Of a DNA stretch of 64,000 bases, positions 25,721 to 35,233 are shown piece by piece. How positions within the stretch are numbered: the first letter of the stretch is position 1; each line of letters begins with the position of its first letter. The stretch is from Phenylobacterium sp. SCN 70-31 (GTDB lineage Bacteria; Pseudomonadota; Alphaproteobacteria; Caulobacterales; Caulobacteraceae). Both the position numbers and the translations under genes were made by a program. The notes under the pieces are model-generated. The model did not search any database and was not told the origin of the DNA. It saw nothing but the letters and a program-made list of their open reading frames with translations. The DNA lies in assembly GCF_001724605.1 (NCBI RefSeq), contig NZ_MEEX01000012.1:1-64000 (forward strand). Reading direction: 5' to 3'.

Positions 25721-26404
25721 ATGGCTGACACCGAAGGCGCCGGCGACGCCCCTGGAGCGACGGGTGGAGCCACGGGCGGACGGGGCTCGGGCGAGCGGGT
25801 CGTAATCAAGAAGTACGCCAACCGGCGTCTCTACAACACGGCCTCCTCCAGTTACGTCACGCTGGAACATCTCGCCGAGATGGTGAAACAGGGCGTCGAC
25901 TTCGTGGTCTACGACGCGAAGACCAACGAGGACATCACCCGGACGGTCCTCACACAGATCATTTTCGAGGAAGAGGAGAAGAGCCAGGGTCAGAACCTGC
26001 TGCCGATCCAGTTCCTCCGCCAGCTCATCAGCTTCTACGGCAACTCGATGCAGGCGTTCCTGCCCAGCTACCTCGAGATGTCGCTGGCCAGCTTCACCCA
26101 GCAGCAGGAGCGCCTGCGACAGCAGCTCTCCACCTTCGGCCAGGCCGGGGGCATGGCGGCCTACGAGGAGCAGATCCGCCAGAACCTGCAACTCTTCGAC
26201 CGGGCGATGAAGATGTTCTCGCCTTTCGCCTACGCCCCGCCCGCCAAGCCCGAGGAGCCGCCGACGGCGCCCAGGACCGAGGCCCCGGCGGCCTCGCCCG
26301 CGCCCCCGGCAGGAAACGCTTCGGCCGCCGACGAGGCGCTTCTGGCCTTGCGCAAGCAGATGGCCGACATGCAGGCTCAGCTCGACAAGCTGTCGAAAGG
26401 TTGA
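25721..26404 (+). CDS. phaR: Polyhydroxyalkanoate synthesis repressor PhaR
   Basis: The protein has 227 residues. The N-terminal PHB/PHA accumulation DNA-binding domain reads VVIKKYANRRLYNTASSSYV and continues into DFVVYDAKTNEDITR. A polymer-binding region follows (LPIQFLRQLISFYGNSMQAF), then a Pro/Ala linker and a C-terminal coiled coil (LRKQMADMQAQLDKL). PhaR represses phasin genes and itself and leaves DNA when it binds nascent polymer. The ATG at 25721 follows AGGATTAGGG. It is divergent from phaA-phaB. Confidence 0.95.
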   Translation: MADTEGAGDAPGATGGATGGRGSGERVVIKKYANRRLYNTASSSYVTLEHLAEMVKQGVDFVVYDAKTNEDITRTVLTQIIFEEEEKSQGQNLLPIQFLRQLISFYGNSMQAFLPSYLEMSLASFTQQQERLRQQLSTFGQAGGMAAYEEQIRQNLQLFDRAMKMFSPFAYAPPAKPEEPPTAPRTEAPAASPAPPAGNASAADEALLALRKQMADMQAQLDKLSKG

Positions 26405-26441
26405 GTTCACGCCGTGGCCCACGCATTGCAGGTTGTGCGAC

Positions 26442-26774
26442 ATGATGTCCCGCATTGACCGCATCCGACGTGCGGCCCTGGTGCGAAGGGCCAACCGCGC
26501 CGAGGCTGACGGTCCCGACGCGGCGACCGCCGCCGAGCCGGGCCTTCCCGTGCCGGCCGGCAGGGTCGAAACGCCTCGCTCCTTCCGCGACGACCGCCGC
26601 GCCACTGACTCCGGGTTCGCCGCCCAGCTCATCGGCCAGGACGGTCAGCGCCGGGGCCTCCGCGCCGGCGCCTCGTTGCTCGACCTGGCCCGCGCCGCCT
26701 ACAACCGCGTGGAGTGGTCGGGCAGCTTCGACCGGCGCGCCCGCAAGGGCCGGCAGACCAAGACCGAGATCTGA
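26442..26774 (+). CDS. Conserved small protein of unknown function downstream of phaR
   Basis: The 110-residue basic protein has no export signal. Its C-terminal half, FAAQLIGQDGQRRGLRAGAS followed by RAAYNRVEWSG, looks structured; the N-terminus is Ala/Arg-rich. It begins 37 bp after phaR on the same strand and may be co-transcribed. The start could be either of the adjacent ATGs at 26442 and 26445. No function was recognised. Confidence 0.6.
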   Translation: MMSRIDRIRRAALVRRANRAEADGPDAATAAEPGLPVPAGRVETPRSFRDDRRATDSGFAAQLIGQDGQRRGLRAGASLLDLARAAYNRVEWSGSFDRRARKGRQTKTEI

Positions 26775-26858
26775 CCCCCGGCCCGCCCCGACGGGACGCC
26801 ACCCACGCCGGGCGCCGAGCCCGGTCTCGCCGAACGCCACAAAGCGCTTCGCACCGCC

Positions 26859-27569
26859 TCAGGCCGCCCGGCGGCTGATCAGTCCCGAGGCCAGGGTCAC
26901 GGCGGCCAGCAGCTCGGCCGCCGTGAACGGCTTGCCCACGAATCCCAGGGCCACGTCCAGCTCCACCAGATGGGCGTTGGGTCCGCCCGAGATGAACAGC
27001 GCCTTGAGGTTCCAGCGCGCATAGAGGTCGCGCGCCAGGGCGACGCCGTCGTCCGCCCCGTCCAGCTCCACGTCCAGGATGGCGAAGTCGATCGCATGCT
27101 GGCCCGCCAGGACGGCGGCGCCGGCGGCCGTCGATGCGGTCGCGACGACCAGGTGGCCCGCATCGGTGAGAGCCTCCACGATCGAGGCCGAGAGATCCGG
27201 ATCGTCCTCCACCACCAGCAAGGCGAGCGGAGGCGCCGGCGCCGCGAGGCCCTTCGCCTCCGCCGCGCCCTGGTTCGACGGAAGGAACACCTTGCCTGTG
27301 GGGGCGGAAGGGGGCGCGCCGGCGCGCTCGGCCTCGAACTGCTGCGCGAGCAGGGGGCGAACCTGCCGCCACAGGTCGCCGTCCGAAACGTCGGGATCGG
27401 TCGGCACGTCGAAGAGCCGCGCAAAGGTCTCCAGGGCCGCCCTGTCCTCCTCGTCCACCGGCGCGGCGCCGGGCTTCAGCAACGGATCGTAGCTGGCGCA
27501 CAGATCGCGGAAGGCGTCCACGCGGACAGAGAGCGGAACGGCGTCGGCGCGGCCGGTCTGGATGTGCAT
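26859..27569 (-). CDS. Response regulator with unknown N-terminal region and no output domain
   Basis: The protein has 236 residues. The C-terminal receiver (about 118-232) contains LLVVEDDPDLS, FAILDVELDGADDG (acceptor Asp) and GFVGKPFTAAEL (Lys). The first 110 residues are helical and of no recognised family (VRVDAFRDLCASYDPLLK). There is no DNA-binding or enzymatic output, so it probably acts through protein contact. No partner kinase is adjacent. It converges with the small gene after phaR. Confidence 0.8.
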   Translation of the reverse strand: MHIQTGRADAVPLSVRVDAFRDLCASYDPLLKPGAAPVDEEDRAALETFARLFDVPTDPDVSDGDLWRQVRPLLAQQFEAERAGAPPSAPTGKVFLPSNQGAAEAKGLAAPAPPLALLVVEDDPDLSASIVEALTDAGHLVVATASTAAGAAVLAGQHAIDFAILDVELDGADDGVALARDLYARWNLKALFISGGPNAHLVELDVALGFVGKPFTAAELLAAVTLASGLISRRAA

Positions 27570-27778
27570 TTGGGAGTCTCCCTCTGTCGACGCCGAAGCG
27601 CCATCCAAGCCATCGGTCGCAGCGCGGGCGCGCTGTGGACGCGAATGTCGACTGACGAAGTCGTATTTGACCGCGACCGTTCCGGGGCGTCAGCTTCACA
27701 ATAAGTTTGATCGACCAGGCTTCCCCTGCGGCCGGGCGGAAGACTCACGCGATGTTGAAGCGCTGCGGCCGGGCCGGC

Positions 27779-28144
27779 TCAGACGTCGTGGCGCGCCAGC
27801 AACCGGGCCACCTGAGCCTCCAGCAGAGCCACGCGTCGTTCCAGCGCCGCGATCCGCCGGTCTCCATCCGGCTCGCGGGCGCCGGGGCCCGCCGCATCGC
27901 GGCCGTCGGCGTCGGAGACGGGCGTCGGCGTCGAGACGCCGGCGCGGTTCGCCACCTCTTCCGCGGTGACGCCCAGCAACTCGGCAAAGGCCGCCACCTG
28001 CCCGGCGGAAAGTTCCCCCTGATCCTTGAAGACCAGCGCCAGATCCGCCTCGCTCAGCCCCGCGACCGCAGCCAGCACGGTCCGCGAAAGGCCCCGCTCC
28101 TCCAGCTTTCCGTCGAACCAGGGGGCGTCGAAGAAGAGGGCCAT
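27779..28144 (-). CDS. Small helix-turn-helix-like protein with C-terminal coiled coil
   Basis: The protein has 121 residues. Residues about 15-70 (LSRTVLAAVAGLSEADLALV to FAELLGVTAEEVANRAGV) resemble an Xre-type helix-turn-helix. A linker leads to a short heptad segment (RIAALERRVALLEAQVARLL) that should dimerise. A palindrome at 28181-28196, 37 bp before the ATG, is a possible autoregulatory site. Targets are unknown. Confidence 0.65.
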   Translation of the reverse strand: MALFFDAPWFDGKLEERGLSRTVLAAVAGLSEADLALVFKDQGELSAGQVAAFAELLGVTAEEVANRAGVSTPTPVSDADGRDAAGPGAREPDGDRRIAALERRVALLEAQVARLLARHDV

Positions 28145-28180
28145 GAGCTCACAGGGCGCGGCGCCGGCGTCTGGCGCCGG

Positions 28181-28196
28181 ACTTGCTTAACCAAGT
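28181..28196. promoter_or_regulatory. Palindrome upstream of the HTH gene
   Basis: ACTTG-CTTAAC-CAAGT is an inverted repeat with 5-bp arms centred on TTAA, 37 bp before the ATG of the helix-turn-helix gene. It could bind that protein. The TTAACCA core also looks like a CtrA half-site, without the second half. Confidence 0.35.
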
Positions 28197-28298
28197 TCGA
28201 ACCCGACCGCCACGGACGCTCCGATGCTGCTCTTCCTCTCCCGCGTCTTCGACGTCGCCGTCGTCACCCTGGTCCTCAGCGCCTTCACCTGAGCCCGC

Positions 28299-29027
28299 TC
28301 AGACCTCGTCGGCGCCGCCCGGGTCTCGCGCACGCGACTTGAGCCACATCACCCCCGCGAGGTCGGAGAGCGACGCCCAGAGGCGGCCCAGGTTGGTGTA
28401 CTTGGAACGACCCGTCCGCCGGTGGCGATGGTTCACGGGCCGGAACGCCACCTCGTAGCCTTCGCGCAGCATCAGAGCCGGCAGGTAACGGTGGATGTGG
28501 TCGAAGTAGGGAAGCCGCAGGAACGCCTCGCGACGCATCGCCTTGAGGCCGCAGCCGGTGTCGTTGGCGGTGTCGTTCAGCAGGCGGCGGCGCACCCCGT
28601 TGCCCACCTTCGAGGCCCACTTCTTGGCGGCGCTGTCCTGGCGCTTCACCCGTTCGCCGCCCACCAGCGCCAGGCCCGACGGTCCGGACAGCAGGGCCTC
28701 GACCAGCGCCGGCGCGTCGGCCGGGTCGTTCTGGCCGTCGCCGTCCAGGGTGACCACCACCGGCGCGCGGGCCGCCAGGACACCCGTGCGCAGCGCCCGA
28801 CTCTGGCCGGCGTTGCGCCGGTGAGCCACCACGCGAAGCTGCGGGATTTCCGCCGAAAGGGCCTTCAGCGCCGCCCGCGTGCCGTCGCGGCTGGCGTCGT
28901 CCACGAACACGATCTCGAAAGAGCGGCCCGCGAAGGCGGCGGCGATCTCGCGCGCCAGCGACGGCGCGGCCCCCTCCTCGTCGAAGACGGGAACCACCAC
29001 GGAGATATCCGGCGTCGTCTCGGCCAT
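28299..29027 (-). CDS. Family 2 glycosyltransferase (DPM1/ArnC-like)
   Basis: The protein has 242 residues. A GT2 N-terminal fold ISVVVPVFDEEGAAPSL is followed by VFVDDASRDGTRAAL and the metal-binding LDGDGQNDPAD. No membrane helices follow the catalytic domain, unlike ArnC. It probably transfers a sugar from a nucleotide donor to a polyprenyl phosphate. The divergent gene at 29210 is an ArnT-like GT83 enzyme that uses such lipid-linked donors, so the two may work in one pathway. Confidence 0.85.
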   Translation of the reverse strand: MAETTPDISVVVPVFDEEGAAPSLAREIAAAFAGRSFEIVFVDDASRDGTRAALKALSAEIPQLRVVAHRRNAGQSRALRTGVLAARAPVVVTLDGDGQNDPADAPALVEALLSGPSGLALVGGERVKRQDSAAKKWASKVGNGVRRRLLNDTANDTGCGLKAMRREAFLRLPYFDHIHRYLPALMLREGYEVAFRPVNHRHRRTGRSKYTNLGRLWASLSDLAGVMWLKSRARDPGGADEV

Positions 29028-29209
29028 GCTGCGTCATAGAGCGCTTTCGGGCGAAAGGCAGGCGGCTTGCGTGACGAAGGCCCGTTCGCCGGGCTTTTTC
29101 AGGGGTTGTTCAAGGCCCGAGGGGCGCCGCTTTCCTGTTTTCTTGGTTCTGAAGACCTGAACCGCGGCCGGCGCCGCAGCGGGTCGAAGGATCGTGCTAT
29201 CAGGGCGCC

Positions 29210-30919
29210 ATGAGTCTGGAGCGCACGCTGGAACGGTGGAGCGGGGGCTGGCGCGGGCCGGCGTTCGCCGCGCTGATCGCCTTTCTCGCCGGCTTGCCGG
29301 GCCTCATCGCGATGCCGCCGCTGGATCGCGACGAGTCGCGGTTCGCCCAGGCCACGAGCCAGATGCTGGAGCGCGACGACTACGTCGTCATCCGCTTCCA
29401 GGACGACCCCCGTTTCAAGAAGCCCGTAGGCATCCACTGGATGCAGGCCGTCAGCGTCAGCGCGCTGTCGCGGCCCGAGGCCCGGGAGATCTGGGCGTAT
29501 CGCATTCCCTCCCTGGCCGGGGCGATGCTGGCCGCCGCCGCCTGCGCCTGGGGCGCCGGGGCGCTGTTCGGGGCGCGGGCCGGCGTTCTGGCCGGCGCCA
29601 TGCTGGGCGCGACGTTCCTGCTCTCGACGGAAGCCTTCATCGCCAAGACCGACGCCGTGCTGGCGGGGATGACCACCCTGGCGCTCGCGGCGCTGGCGCG
29701 CCTCTACGCGGCGCGAAACGGTGGCCCTCCGACCTCGCCGCTAACGGTCTGGGCGTTCTGGGCGGCCGTGGCGGTGGGAGTGCTGGTGAAGGGGCCGATC
29801 ACCCCGATGGTCGCCGGCCTGACCATGCTGCTCCTGGCCGTCTGGGACCGGCGCGCCGGCTGGCTGGCCGGACTCAAGTGGTGGTGGGGACTGATCGTCC
29901 TCCTGGCCGTCGTGGGGCCCTGGGCCGGCGCGGTCACCGTCGCCACCGACGGCGGGTTCTGGACCGAGGCCGTGGGCGGAGACCTGGCCCCCAAGCTGGC
30001 CGGCGGGCACGAGACCCACGGCGGGCCTTTCGGGTACCATACCCTGCTGACCCCGATCCTCGCGTTTCCGATCACGCTCCTCCTGCCGGCGGCGGCCGTG
30101 GCGGCGTGGCGCCATCGGGCCGAGCCCGGCGTGCGGTTCGCGATCGCCTGGCTCGTCCCCACCTGGCTGGTGTTCGAGATCCTGCCCACCAAGCTGCCGC
30201 ACTATACCCTACCCGCCTATGCGCCGCTGGCCTGGCTGGCCGCGCGGGCGCTCGTGGCGCCGGGCGGAGGCGGCGAACCGATGGGGCCCCTGGTCCGCTG
30301 GCTGGGCGCGGGCCTGGCGACCGTCGTCGGCCTCGCCCTGGCCGGCGGAGTCTTCTATCTGCTGTCGCTGTACGCCGACCCGTCCGACGCCTCGATGCTC
30401 CTGTGGGCGGGCGCGGCGACCGCCGCGTCCCTGGCGTCCGCCGGCCTCGTCGGCGGCTGGCTCCTGGTGGCGCGCGCGCCGGTCTCGGCCCTCGCGGCCG
30501 CGCTGATCCTGGGCGTCATGGGCCACGGCCTGCTGGCGGCGGCCGTCGCGCCGAGCCTCGAGCCGCTGTGGGTTTCGGCCCGCCTTGAGGCCGCACTGGA
30601 GCGCGCCCGCCTCCTTCCCCGTCAAGGGATCGCCGAAGCGCCCGTCGAGGTGGCGGGCTACGCCGAGCCCAGCCTGGTCTTCGCCCTGGGCTCCGACACC
30701 GGCCTGGGGGGGGCCGAAGAGGCCGCGCGCGCCATCGCCGGCGAACGCCCGGCCATCGTCGAGCGCCGCGAGGCCGAGGCGTTCCGCAAGGCCCTGGCCT
30801 CACGTGGCGTCCGGGCCGTAGAGGTCGCCCGCATCAGGGGTGTCAACTACTCCAAGGGCGACGACGTGGACCTCCGGGTCTACGTGGCTCCCGAAGTGCT
30901 GGAGGAGGTGCGGCGATGA
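29210..30919 (+). CDS. GT83/ArnT-like membrane glycosyltransferase
   Basis: This is a 569-residue polytopic membrane protein. The catalytic loop LDRDESRFAQATSQML carries the acidic residues of PMT/ArnT enzymes, followed by FKKPVGIHWMQ. About ten to twelve hydrophobic helices follow, then a soluble C-terminal domain (about 460-569). Family members move a sugar from polyprenyl phosphate to lipid A or another envelope acceptor in the periplasm. Its stop overlaps the next ATG by four bases (ATGA). It is divergent from the GT2 gene that may make its donor. Confidence 0.85.
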   Translation: MSLERTLERWSGGWRGPAFAALIAFLAGLPGLIAMPPLDRDESRFAQATSQMLERDDYVVIRFQDDPRFKKPVGIHWMQAVSVSALSRPEAREIWAYRIPSLAGAMLAAAACAWGAGALFGARAGVLAGAMLGATFLLSTEAFIAKTDAVLAGMTTLALAALARLYAARNGGPPTSPLTVWAFWAAVAVGVLVKGPITPMVAGLTMLLLAVWDRRAGWLAGLKWWWGLIVLLAVVGPWAGAVTVATDGGFWTEAVGGDLAPKLAGGHETHGGPFGYHTLLTPILAFPITLLLPAAAVAAWRHRAEPGVRFAIAWLVPTWLVFEILPTKLPHYTLPAYAPLAWLAARALVAPGGGGEPMGPLVRWLGAGLATVVGLALAGGVFYLLSLYADPSDASMLLWAGAATAASLASAGLVGGWLLVARAPVSALAAALILGVMGHGLLAAAVAPSLEPLWVSARLEAALERARLLPRQGIAEAPVEVAGYAEPSLVFALGSDTGLGGAEEAARAIAGERPAIVERREAEAFRKALASRGVRAVEVARIRGVNYSKGDDVDLRVYVAPEVLEEVRR

Positions 30920-31824
30920 GCCGGCGTATCGAAATCGTCGAGGTCGGGCCCCGCGACGGCCTTCAGAACGAGAAGACCCTGTTCGACATCGACCAGAAGC
31001 TGGAGATGATCCGCCGCCTGGAGGACGCCGGCGCAAGGCGGATGGAGGTGGTCAGCTTCGTCAACCCCAAGCGCGTGCCCCAGATGGCGGGCGCCGAGGA
31101 GATCATGGCCGCCCTGCCGCACACGCCGGGCCGGTCGCGCATCGGCCTGGTGCTGAATCTCCGGGGCTGGGAGCGCTGCGTGGCGGCGAAGTGCGACGAG
31201 GCCAACGTCGTGGTCTGCGCCAGCGACGGCTTCGGCATCCGCAACCAGGGCGCCTCGGTGGACGAGCAGGTCAAGGCGATGGCCGACATCGTGGCCGTGC
31301 GCCGCAAGGAGGAGCCGCCGATCACCGTGACCGTTTCGGTAGCCTTCGGCTGCCCGTTCGAGGGCGAGGTTCCCGAGGAACGCGTGGTCGACATCGTCCG
31401 CGCCGCCGCCGACCTGCGCGTGGCCGAGATCGCGCTGGCCGACACCATCGGCGTCGCCGACCCCTGGATGGTCCGGCGGCGCGTGGAAGCCGCGCGCAAG
31501 GCGGCCGGCCACATCCCCCTGCGCCTCCACTTCCACGACACGCGCAACACCGGCCTGGCCAACGCCTTCGCCGGCGTCGAGGCCGGCGTCGACATCCTCG
31601 ACGCCTCGGTGGGCGGCCTGGGCGGCTGTCCCTTCGCGCCCAACGCCACCGGGAACATCGGGACCGAGGATCTCGTCTACATGCTGGAGCGCGCGGGCTT
31701 CGAGACCGGCTACGACCTCTCCAAGCTTATCGATATCGGTGTCTGGGCGTCCGACCGGCTGGGCAAGCGCGTGGCCTCTTCGGTGGCCCGCGCCGGCGGC
31801 TTTCCGCAGCCCCAACCGGCCTGA
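30916..31824 (+). CDS. Hydroxymethylglutaryl-CoA lyase family protein
   Basis: This 302-residue TIM-barrel lyase has EVGPRDGLQNEK (catalytic Arg/Asp), LHFHDTRNTG (metal-binding HxH) and GLGGCPFAPNATGNIGTEDL (signature Cys loop). HMG-CoA lyase splits HMG-CoA to acetyl-CoA and acetoacetate in leucine or ketone metabolism. The loop FAPNATGNIG differs from the usual YAKGASGNVA, so a related substrate is possible. It is translationally coupled to the upstream glycosyltransferase, with which no functional link is evident. Confidence 0.82.
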   Translation: MSRRIEIVEVGPRDGLQNEKTLFDIDQKLEMIRRLEDAGARRMEVVSFVNPKRVPQMAGAEEIMAALPHTPGRSRIGLVLNLRGWERCVAAKCDEANVVVCASDGFGIRNQGASVDEQVKAMADIVAVRRKEEPPITVTVSVAFGCPFEGEVPEERVVDIVRAAADLRVAEIALADTIGVADPWMVRRRVEAARKAAGHIPLRLHFHDTRNTGLANAFAGVEAGVDILDASVGGLGGCPFAPNATGNIGTEDLVYMLERAGFETGYDLSKLIDIGVWASDRLGKRVASSVARAGGFPQPQPA

Positions 31825-31843
31825 GCGGCGTCGCGGCCGGCGA

Positions 31844-32770
31844 CTAACCGCGCAGCCGCCGCACCAGCGGCCGGGCGACCGCCGCGGCGACCACCAGCGG
31901 GCCCGCCAGCCAGGCCGCCAGCCGCTGGCCCGGCCCCTGCGCGCGCTTGCGGAAGTATCGGGCCAGACCCACGCCCTTGTGGAACTCCACCTTCAGTGGG
32001 CTGGTCTGGCTGGTGCCGCCGATATGGATCACCTCGGCCTTGGGGTGGAAAAGCACCCGGCCGCCCGCCGCGCGCACGCGCCAGCACAGGTCCACGTCCT
32101 CGACGTGCAGGAAATAGCCCTCGTCGAACCCCCCAACGAATTCGAAGTCCTCGCGCCGCATGCAGAAGCACGCGCCCGAGATGGTGGGCGTCTCCACCGC
32201 CGCGTCGGGCAGGGTCTCGCCCTCCCAGTGGACCTCGAAGCGGCTGAGCGCCCGGGCCTTCGCCAGGCCGCTCATCGAGAGCAGGGCGCTGACCGCGGTG
32301 ATGTCGCCCCGCCGCGCGCCGCGCTGTTCGGTGCGGTCGGGGTTCAGGACGCGTCCGCCCACCAGGCTGGGCACAGGTTGGCCCGCGATCTCGCGCACCA
32401 GGGCGGCCACGCATCCCGGCTGGAGGAAGGCGTCGGGATTCAGGAACACCAGATGGTCGCCGCAGGCCGTCCGCGCGCCCAGGTTCGCCCCCCGCGCAAA
32501 CCCGACGTTGCCCTGGCCGCTCAACAGGGTGACGCGCCCGTCCTGGCCGGACAGGGCCCGCAGTCGCTCGGCCTGGGCCGGCGTGGAGCCGTTGTCCACG
32601 ATCACCAGTTCGTCCACCAGCGGATCGGCCAGGACGCAGGGCACGCTCCGGTCCAGAGCTTCGCCGGTCATGTAGACCACCATCACCACCGAGACGCTGC
32701 GGCGGGCCCGCAGGACGTCCCGGTTCGGCGCCGCGTCCACGGCGACGATGGGCGCGGCGATACGGTTCAT
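31844..32770 (-). CDS. Family 2 glycosyltransferase (rhamnosyltransferase-like)
   Basis: The 308-residue protein has SVVMVVYMTGEALDRSV, ELVIVDNGSTPAQ, GNVGFARGANLGAR and FLNPDAFLQPG (DxD-equivalent), then FVGGFDEGYFLHVEDVDLCW, a hallmark of WbbL-type rhamnosyl/galactosyltransferases. The C-terminal 40 residues are hydrophobic and basic. Its ATG overlaps the thrS stop by one base, so it is translated from the yidD-thrS message. It probably acts on cell-surface polysaccharide. Confidence 0.88.
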   Translation of the reverse strand: MNRIAAPIVAVDAAPNRDVLRARRSVSVVMVVYMTGEALDRSVPCVLADPLVDELVIVDNGSTPAQAERLRALSGQDGRVTLLSGQGNVGFARGANLGARTACGDHLVFLNPDAFLQPGCVAALVREIAGQPVPSLVGGRVLNPDRTEQRGARRGDITAVSALLSMSGLAKARALSRFEVHWEGETLPDAAVETPTISGACFCMRREDFEFVGGFDEGYFLHVEDVDLCWRVRAAGGRVLFHPKAEVIHIGGTSQTSPLKVEFHKGVGLARYFRKRAQGPGQRLAAWLAGPLVVAAAVARPLVRRLRG

Positions 32771-34707
32771 CAGGCCTCCGACCCCCGCCGGCGAATGTCC
32801 GGCGGTTGGGCCTCGGTGGCAAGCACGTTCGCCGCCTCGTCCAGGGTCAGGATCTGCTGGCCGTCGGATCCGAGGCGCCGGAGCGCGAGCTTGCCCTCTT
32901 CGGCCTCGCGCCGGCCGACGACGGCGATCACCGGGACCTTGGCCAGGCTGTGCTCGCGGACCTTGTAGTTGATCTTCTCGTTGCGCAGGTCGGTCTCCAC
33001 CCGCAGCCCCGCGGCGCGGAGCCGCTCGGCCGCCTGCAGCGCGAAGCCGTCGGCATCGGACGTGATCGTGGCCACCACCACCTGCACCGGGGAGAGCCAA
33101 AGCGGGAAGGCCCCGGCATAGTTCTCGATCAGCACGCCGATGAACCGCTCCAGCGAGCCGCAGATGGCCCGATGCAACATGACCGGCCGCTGCTTGGACC
33201 CGTCCTCGGCCACATATTCCGCGCCCAGGCGCTCGGGCAGCACGTAGTCGAGCTGGATCGTGCCGCACGTCCACGTCCGGCCGATGCTGTCCTTCAGCAC
33301 CCAGTCCAGCTTGGGGGCATAAAAGGCGCCGTCGCCCTCGGCGATCACCGGCTCGACGCCGGCCTTGCGGGCGGCGGCCAGCATCTGGGCCTCGGCCTTG
33401 TCCCAGAATTCGTCCGAGCCGGCGCGGACCTCGGGCCGCGTAGCCAGGGCGATGTGGTCGCGCTCCAGGCCGAAGTCGGCGTGGATCGAGTTGGCCAGCT
33501 CGATGAACCGGGCCGTCTCCTCCTCGATCTGGTCCTCGCGGCAGAAGATATGGGCGTCGTCCTGCGTGAAGGCGCGCACGCGCATCAGGCCGTGCAGGGC
33601 GCCCGAGGGCTCGTAGCGGTGGCAGGCGCCGAACTCGGCCATGCGCAGGGGCAGGTCGCGGTAGGACTTCTGGCCGAATTTGAAGATCTGCACGTGGCCC
33701 GGGCAGTTCATCGGCTTCAGGGCAAGCTCCTCGCCCTCCTCCGTCTCGCAGACGAACATGTTGGGCCGGTACTTCTCCCAGTGGCCCGACTTCTCCCAGA
33801 AGACGCGGTCCAGCACCTGGGGCGTGCGCACCTCCTGGTAGCCCGCCGCATCGAGACGCCGGCGCACGTAGGCCTCCACCGTGCGCCAGAGCGTCAGGCC
33901 CTTCTCGTGCCAGAAGACCATGCCCTTGCCCTCTTCCTGCATATGGAAGAGGTCCATCTGGCGGCCCAGCTTGCGGTGGTCCCGCTTCTCGGCCTCCTCG
34001 AGGCGGCGGATGTAGGCCTCGAGGTCGGCTTCCGAGGCCCAGGCCGTGCCGTAGATGCGCTGGAGCATCGGGTTGCGGTGGTCGCCCCGCCAGTAGGCGC
34101 CGGCCAGCTTCGTCAGCTTGAACGCCTTGCCCGCCGCCTTCGTCGACGGCAGGTGGGGGCCGCGGCACAGGTCCTTCCAGTTCCCCTGGCGATAGACGCT
34201 GACCTGCTCGCCGGCCGGGATGCCCTCGATGATCTGCGCCTTGTACTCCTCGCCGATCTCGCGGAAGTGCCGGATCGCCTCGTCGCGGTCCCAGACCTCG
34301 CGCACGATCGGCTCGTCGCGGTCGACGATCTGCTTCATGCGGTCTTCGATCCTGGCCAGGTCGTCCAGGCTGAACGGCTCCTCGCGGGCGAAGTCGTAGT
34401 AGAAGCCGTCCTCGATGGCCGGGCCGATCGTGACCTGGGTGCCGGGAAACAGCTCCTGCACCGCCTCGGCCAGGATGTGGCTGACGTCGTGGCGGATCGT
34501 CTCCAGGGCGTCGGGGGCGTTGCGGTCGAGGATCTCGAACCGGCCGCCCTTCTCCAGCGGCCGGTCCACGTCCAGCAACTCGCCGTCCAGCTTGATCAGC
34601 ACGGCGCGCTTGGCCAGCGAGGGGGCGATCGAGGCCGCCACCTGCTTGCCCGTCGTCCCGGGCTCGTACGCGCGTTTGGAGCCATCGGGGAAAATCAGGT
34701 CGATCAT
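32770..34707 (-). CDS. thrS: Threonyl-tRNA synthetase
   Basis: The 645-residue class II synthetase has an N-terminal TGS domain (about 1-62), an editing domain with [11 protein letters not shown] and YDFAREEPF, a catalytic core with [12 protein letters not shown] (motif with Zn-binding Cys) and [19 protein letters not shown] (motif 2), motif 3 near [12 protein letters not shown], and an anticodon-binding domain ending near LATEAQPP. It charges tRNA-Thr. The length is normal for a full editing-competent enzyme. It overlaps yidD by four bases and the downstream glycosyltransferase by one. No leader-type attenuator was seen upstream. Confidence 0.97.
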   Translation of the reverse strand: MIDLIFPDGSKRAYEPGTTGKQVAASIAPSLAKRAVLIKLDGELLDVDRPLEKGGRFEILDRNAPDALETIRHDVSHILAEAVQELFPGTQVTIGPAIEDGFYYDFAREEPFSLDDLARIEDRMKQIVDRDEPIVREVWDRDEAIRHFREIGEEYKAQIIEGIPAGEQVSVYRQGNWKDLCRGPHLPSTKAAGKAFKLTKLAGAYWRGDHRNPMLQRIYGTAWASEADLEAYIRRLEEAEKRDHRKLGRQMDLFHMQEEGKGMVFWHEKGLTLWRTVEAYVRRRLDAAGYQEVRTPQVLDRVFWEKSGHWEKYRPNMFVCETEEGEELALKPMNCPGHVQIFKFGQKSYRDLPLRMAEFGACHRYEPSGALHGLMRVRAFTQDDAHIFCREDQIEEETARFIELANSIHADFGLERDHIALATRPEVRAGSDEFWDKAEAQMLAAARKAGVEPVIAEGDGAFYAPKLDWVLKDSIGRTWTCGTIQLDYVLPERLGAEYVAEDGSKQRPVMLHRAICGSLERFIGVLIENYAGAFPLWLSPVQVVVATITSDADGFALQAAERLRAAGLRVETDLRNEKINYKVREHSLAKVPVIAVVGRREAEEGKLALRRLGSDGQQILTLDEAANVLATEAQPPDIRRRGSEA

Positions 34708-34988
34708 GTTTCACACGTCCAGTTGCGCGAGGACTTTCCGGCCTTGTCGCGCGGTCTTGTCTCACGCGGCGGCGGCGGCGGGTCCCAGCCCGCACCGCCC
34801 CAGGGATGACATCGACACAACCGCCGCACGGTGAGCCAGGAGCCACGTACGGGGCCATGTCCGATCAGGGCCTGGGCGGCGTACTCCGAGCAGGTCGGAG
34901 AGAACCGGCACGACGGCCCGATCAGCGGCGAAAGCGTCAGCTTGTAGGCGCGCAAGACGCCCCTGACGCACCTCTCGTAGAAGCTCAT
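34704..34988 (-). CDS. yidD: Membrane protein insertion efficiency factor YidD
   Basis: The 94-residue protein has the conserved YidD core: [34 protein letters not shown] and [10 protein letters not shown]. It is a small amphipathic protein at the inner membrane that helps YidC insert proteins. It usually neighbours rnpA/yidC, but in several alphaproteobacteria it lies beside thrS, as here, with an ATGA overlap. The tail after WDPPPPPRE is unconserved. Confidence 0.93.
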   Translation of the reverse strand: MSFYERCVRGVLRAYKLTLSPLIGPSCRFSPTCSEYAAQALIGHGPVRGSWLTVRRLCRCHPWGGAGWDPPPPPRETRPRDKAGKSSRNWTCET

Positions 34989-35164
34989 GCCGGCCAGCGG
35001 TTGGTGGATCGAGCCCGTGCCTTAAGGCCGGACTCCGAGAGGTTCAAGCCGCGCCGGCGGTCGTAGTTCGCGCACGCGCCGCCATCGCGGACGCGCGCGT
35101 CAGGCGGAAACGATCGGAAATGTCCGTCAGACGAACCATGCCACGGCAGGTAGCACGGTCGCGC

Positions 35165-35200
35165 CGAAAACGGAACCTTCCCTTCCCGTTCGCGGGAAGG
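35165..35200 (-). terminator. Terminator of the YciI-like gene
   Basis: The stem CCTTCCCG/CGGGAAGG (35181-35188 with 35193-35200) has a four-base loop. On the minus strand it is followed by GAAGGTTCCGTTTT. It lies 34 bases after the stop of the YciI-like gene at 35234. Confidence 0.6.
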
Positions 35201-35233
35201 GGCGCGCTTCGAGAACCGCCGCGGCGAGACGCC

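Noticed and set aside
28224..28292. 22-codon hydrophobic ORF (MLLFLSRVFDVAVV...)
   Set aside because: It is the only plus-strand ORF between two minus-strand genes, but it has no good ribosome-binding site or promoter, and a hydrophobic ORF of this length is easily found by chance. It could be revisited if conserved.
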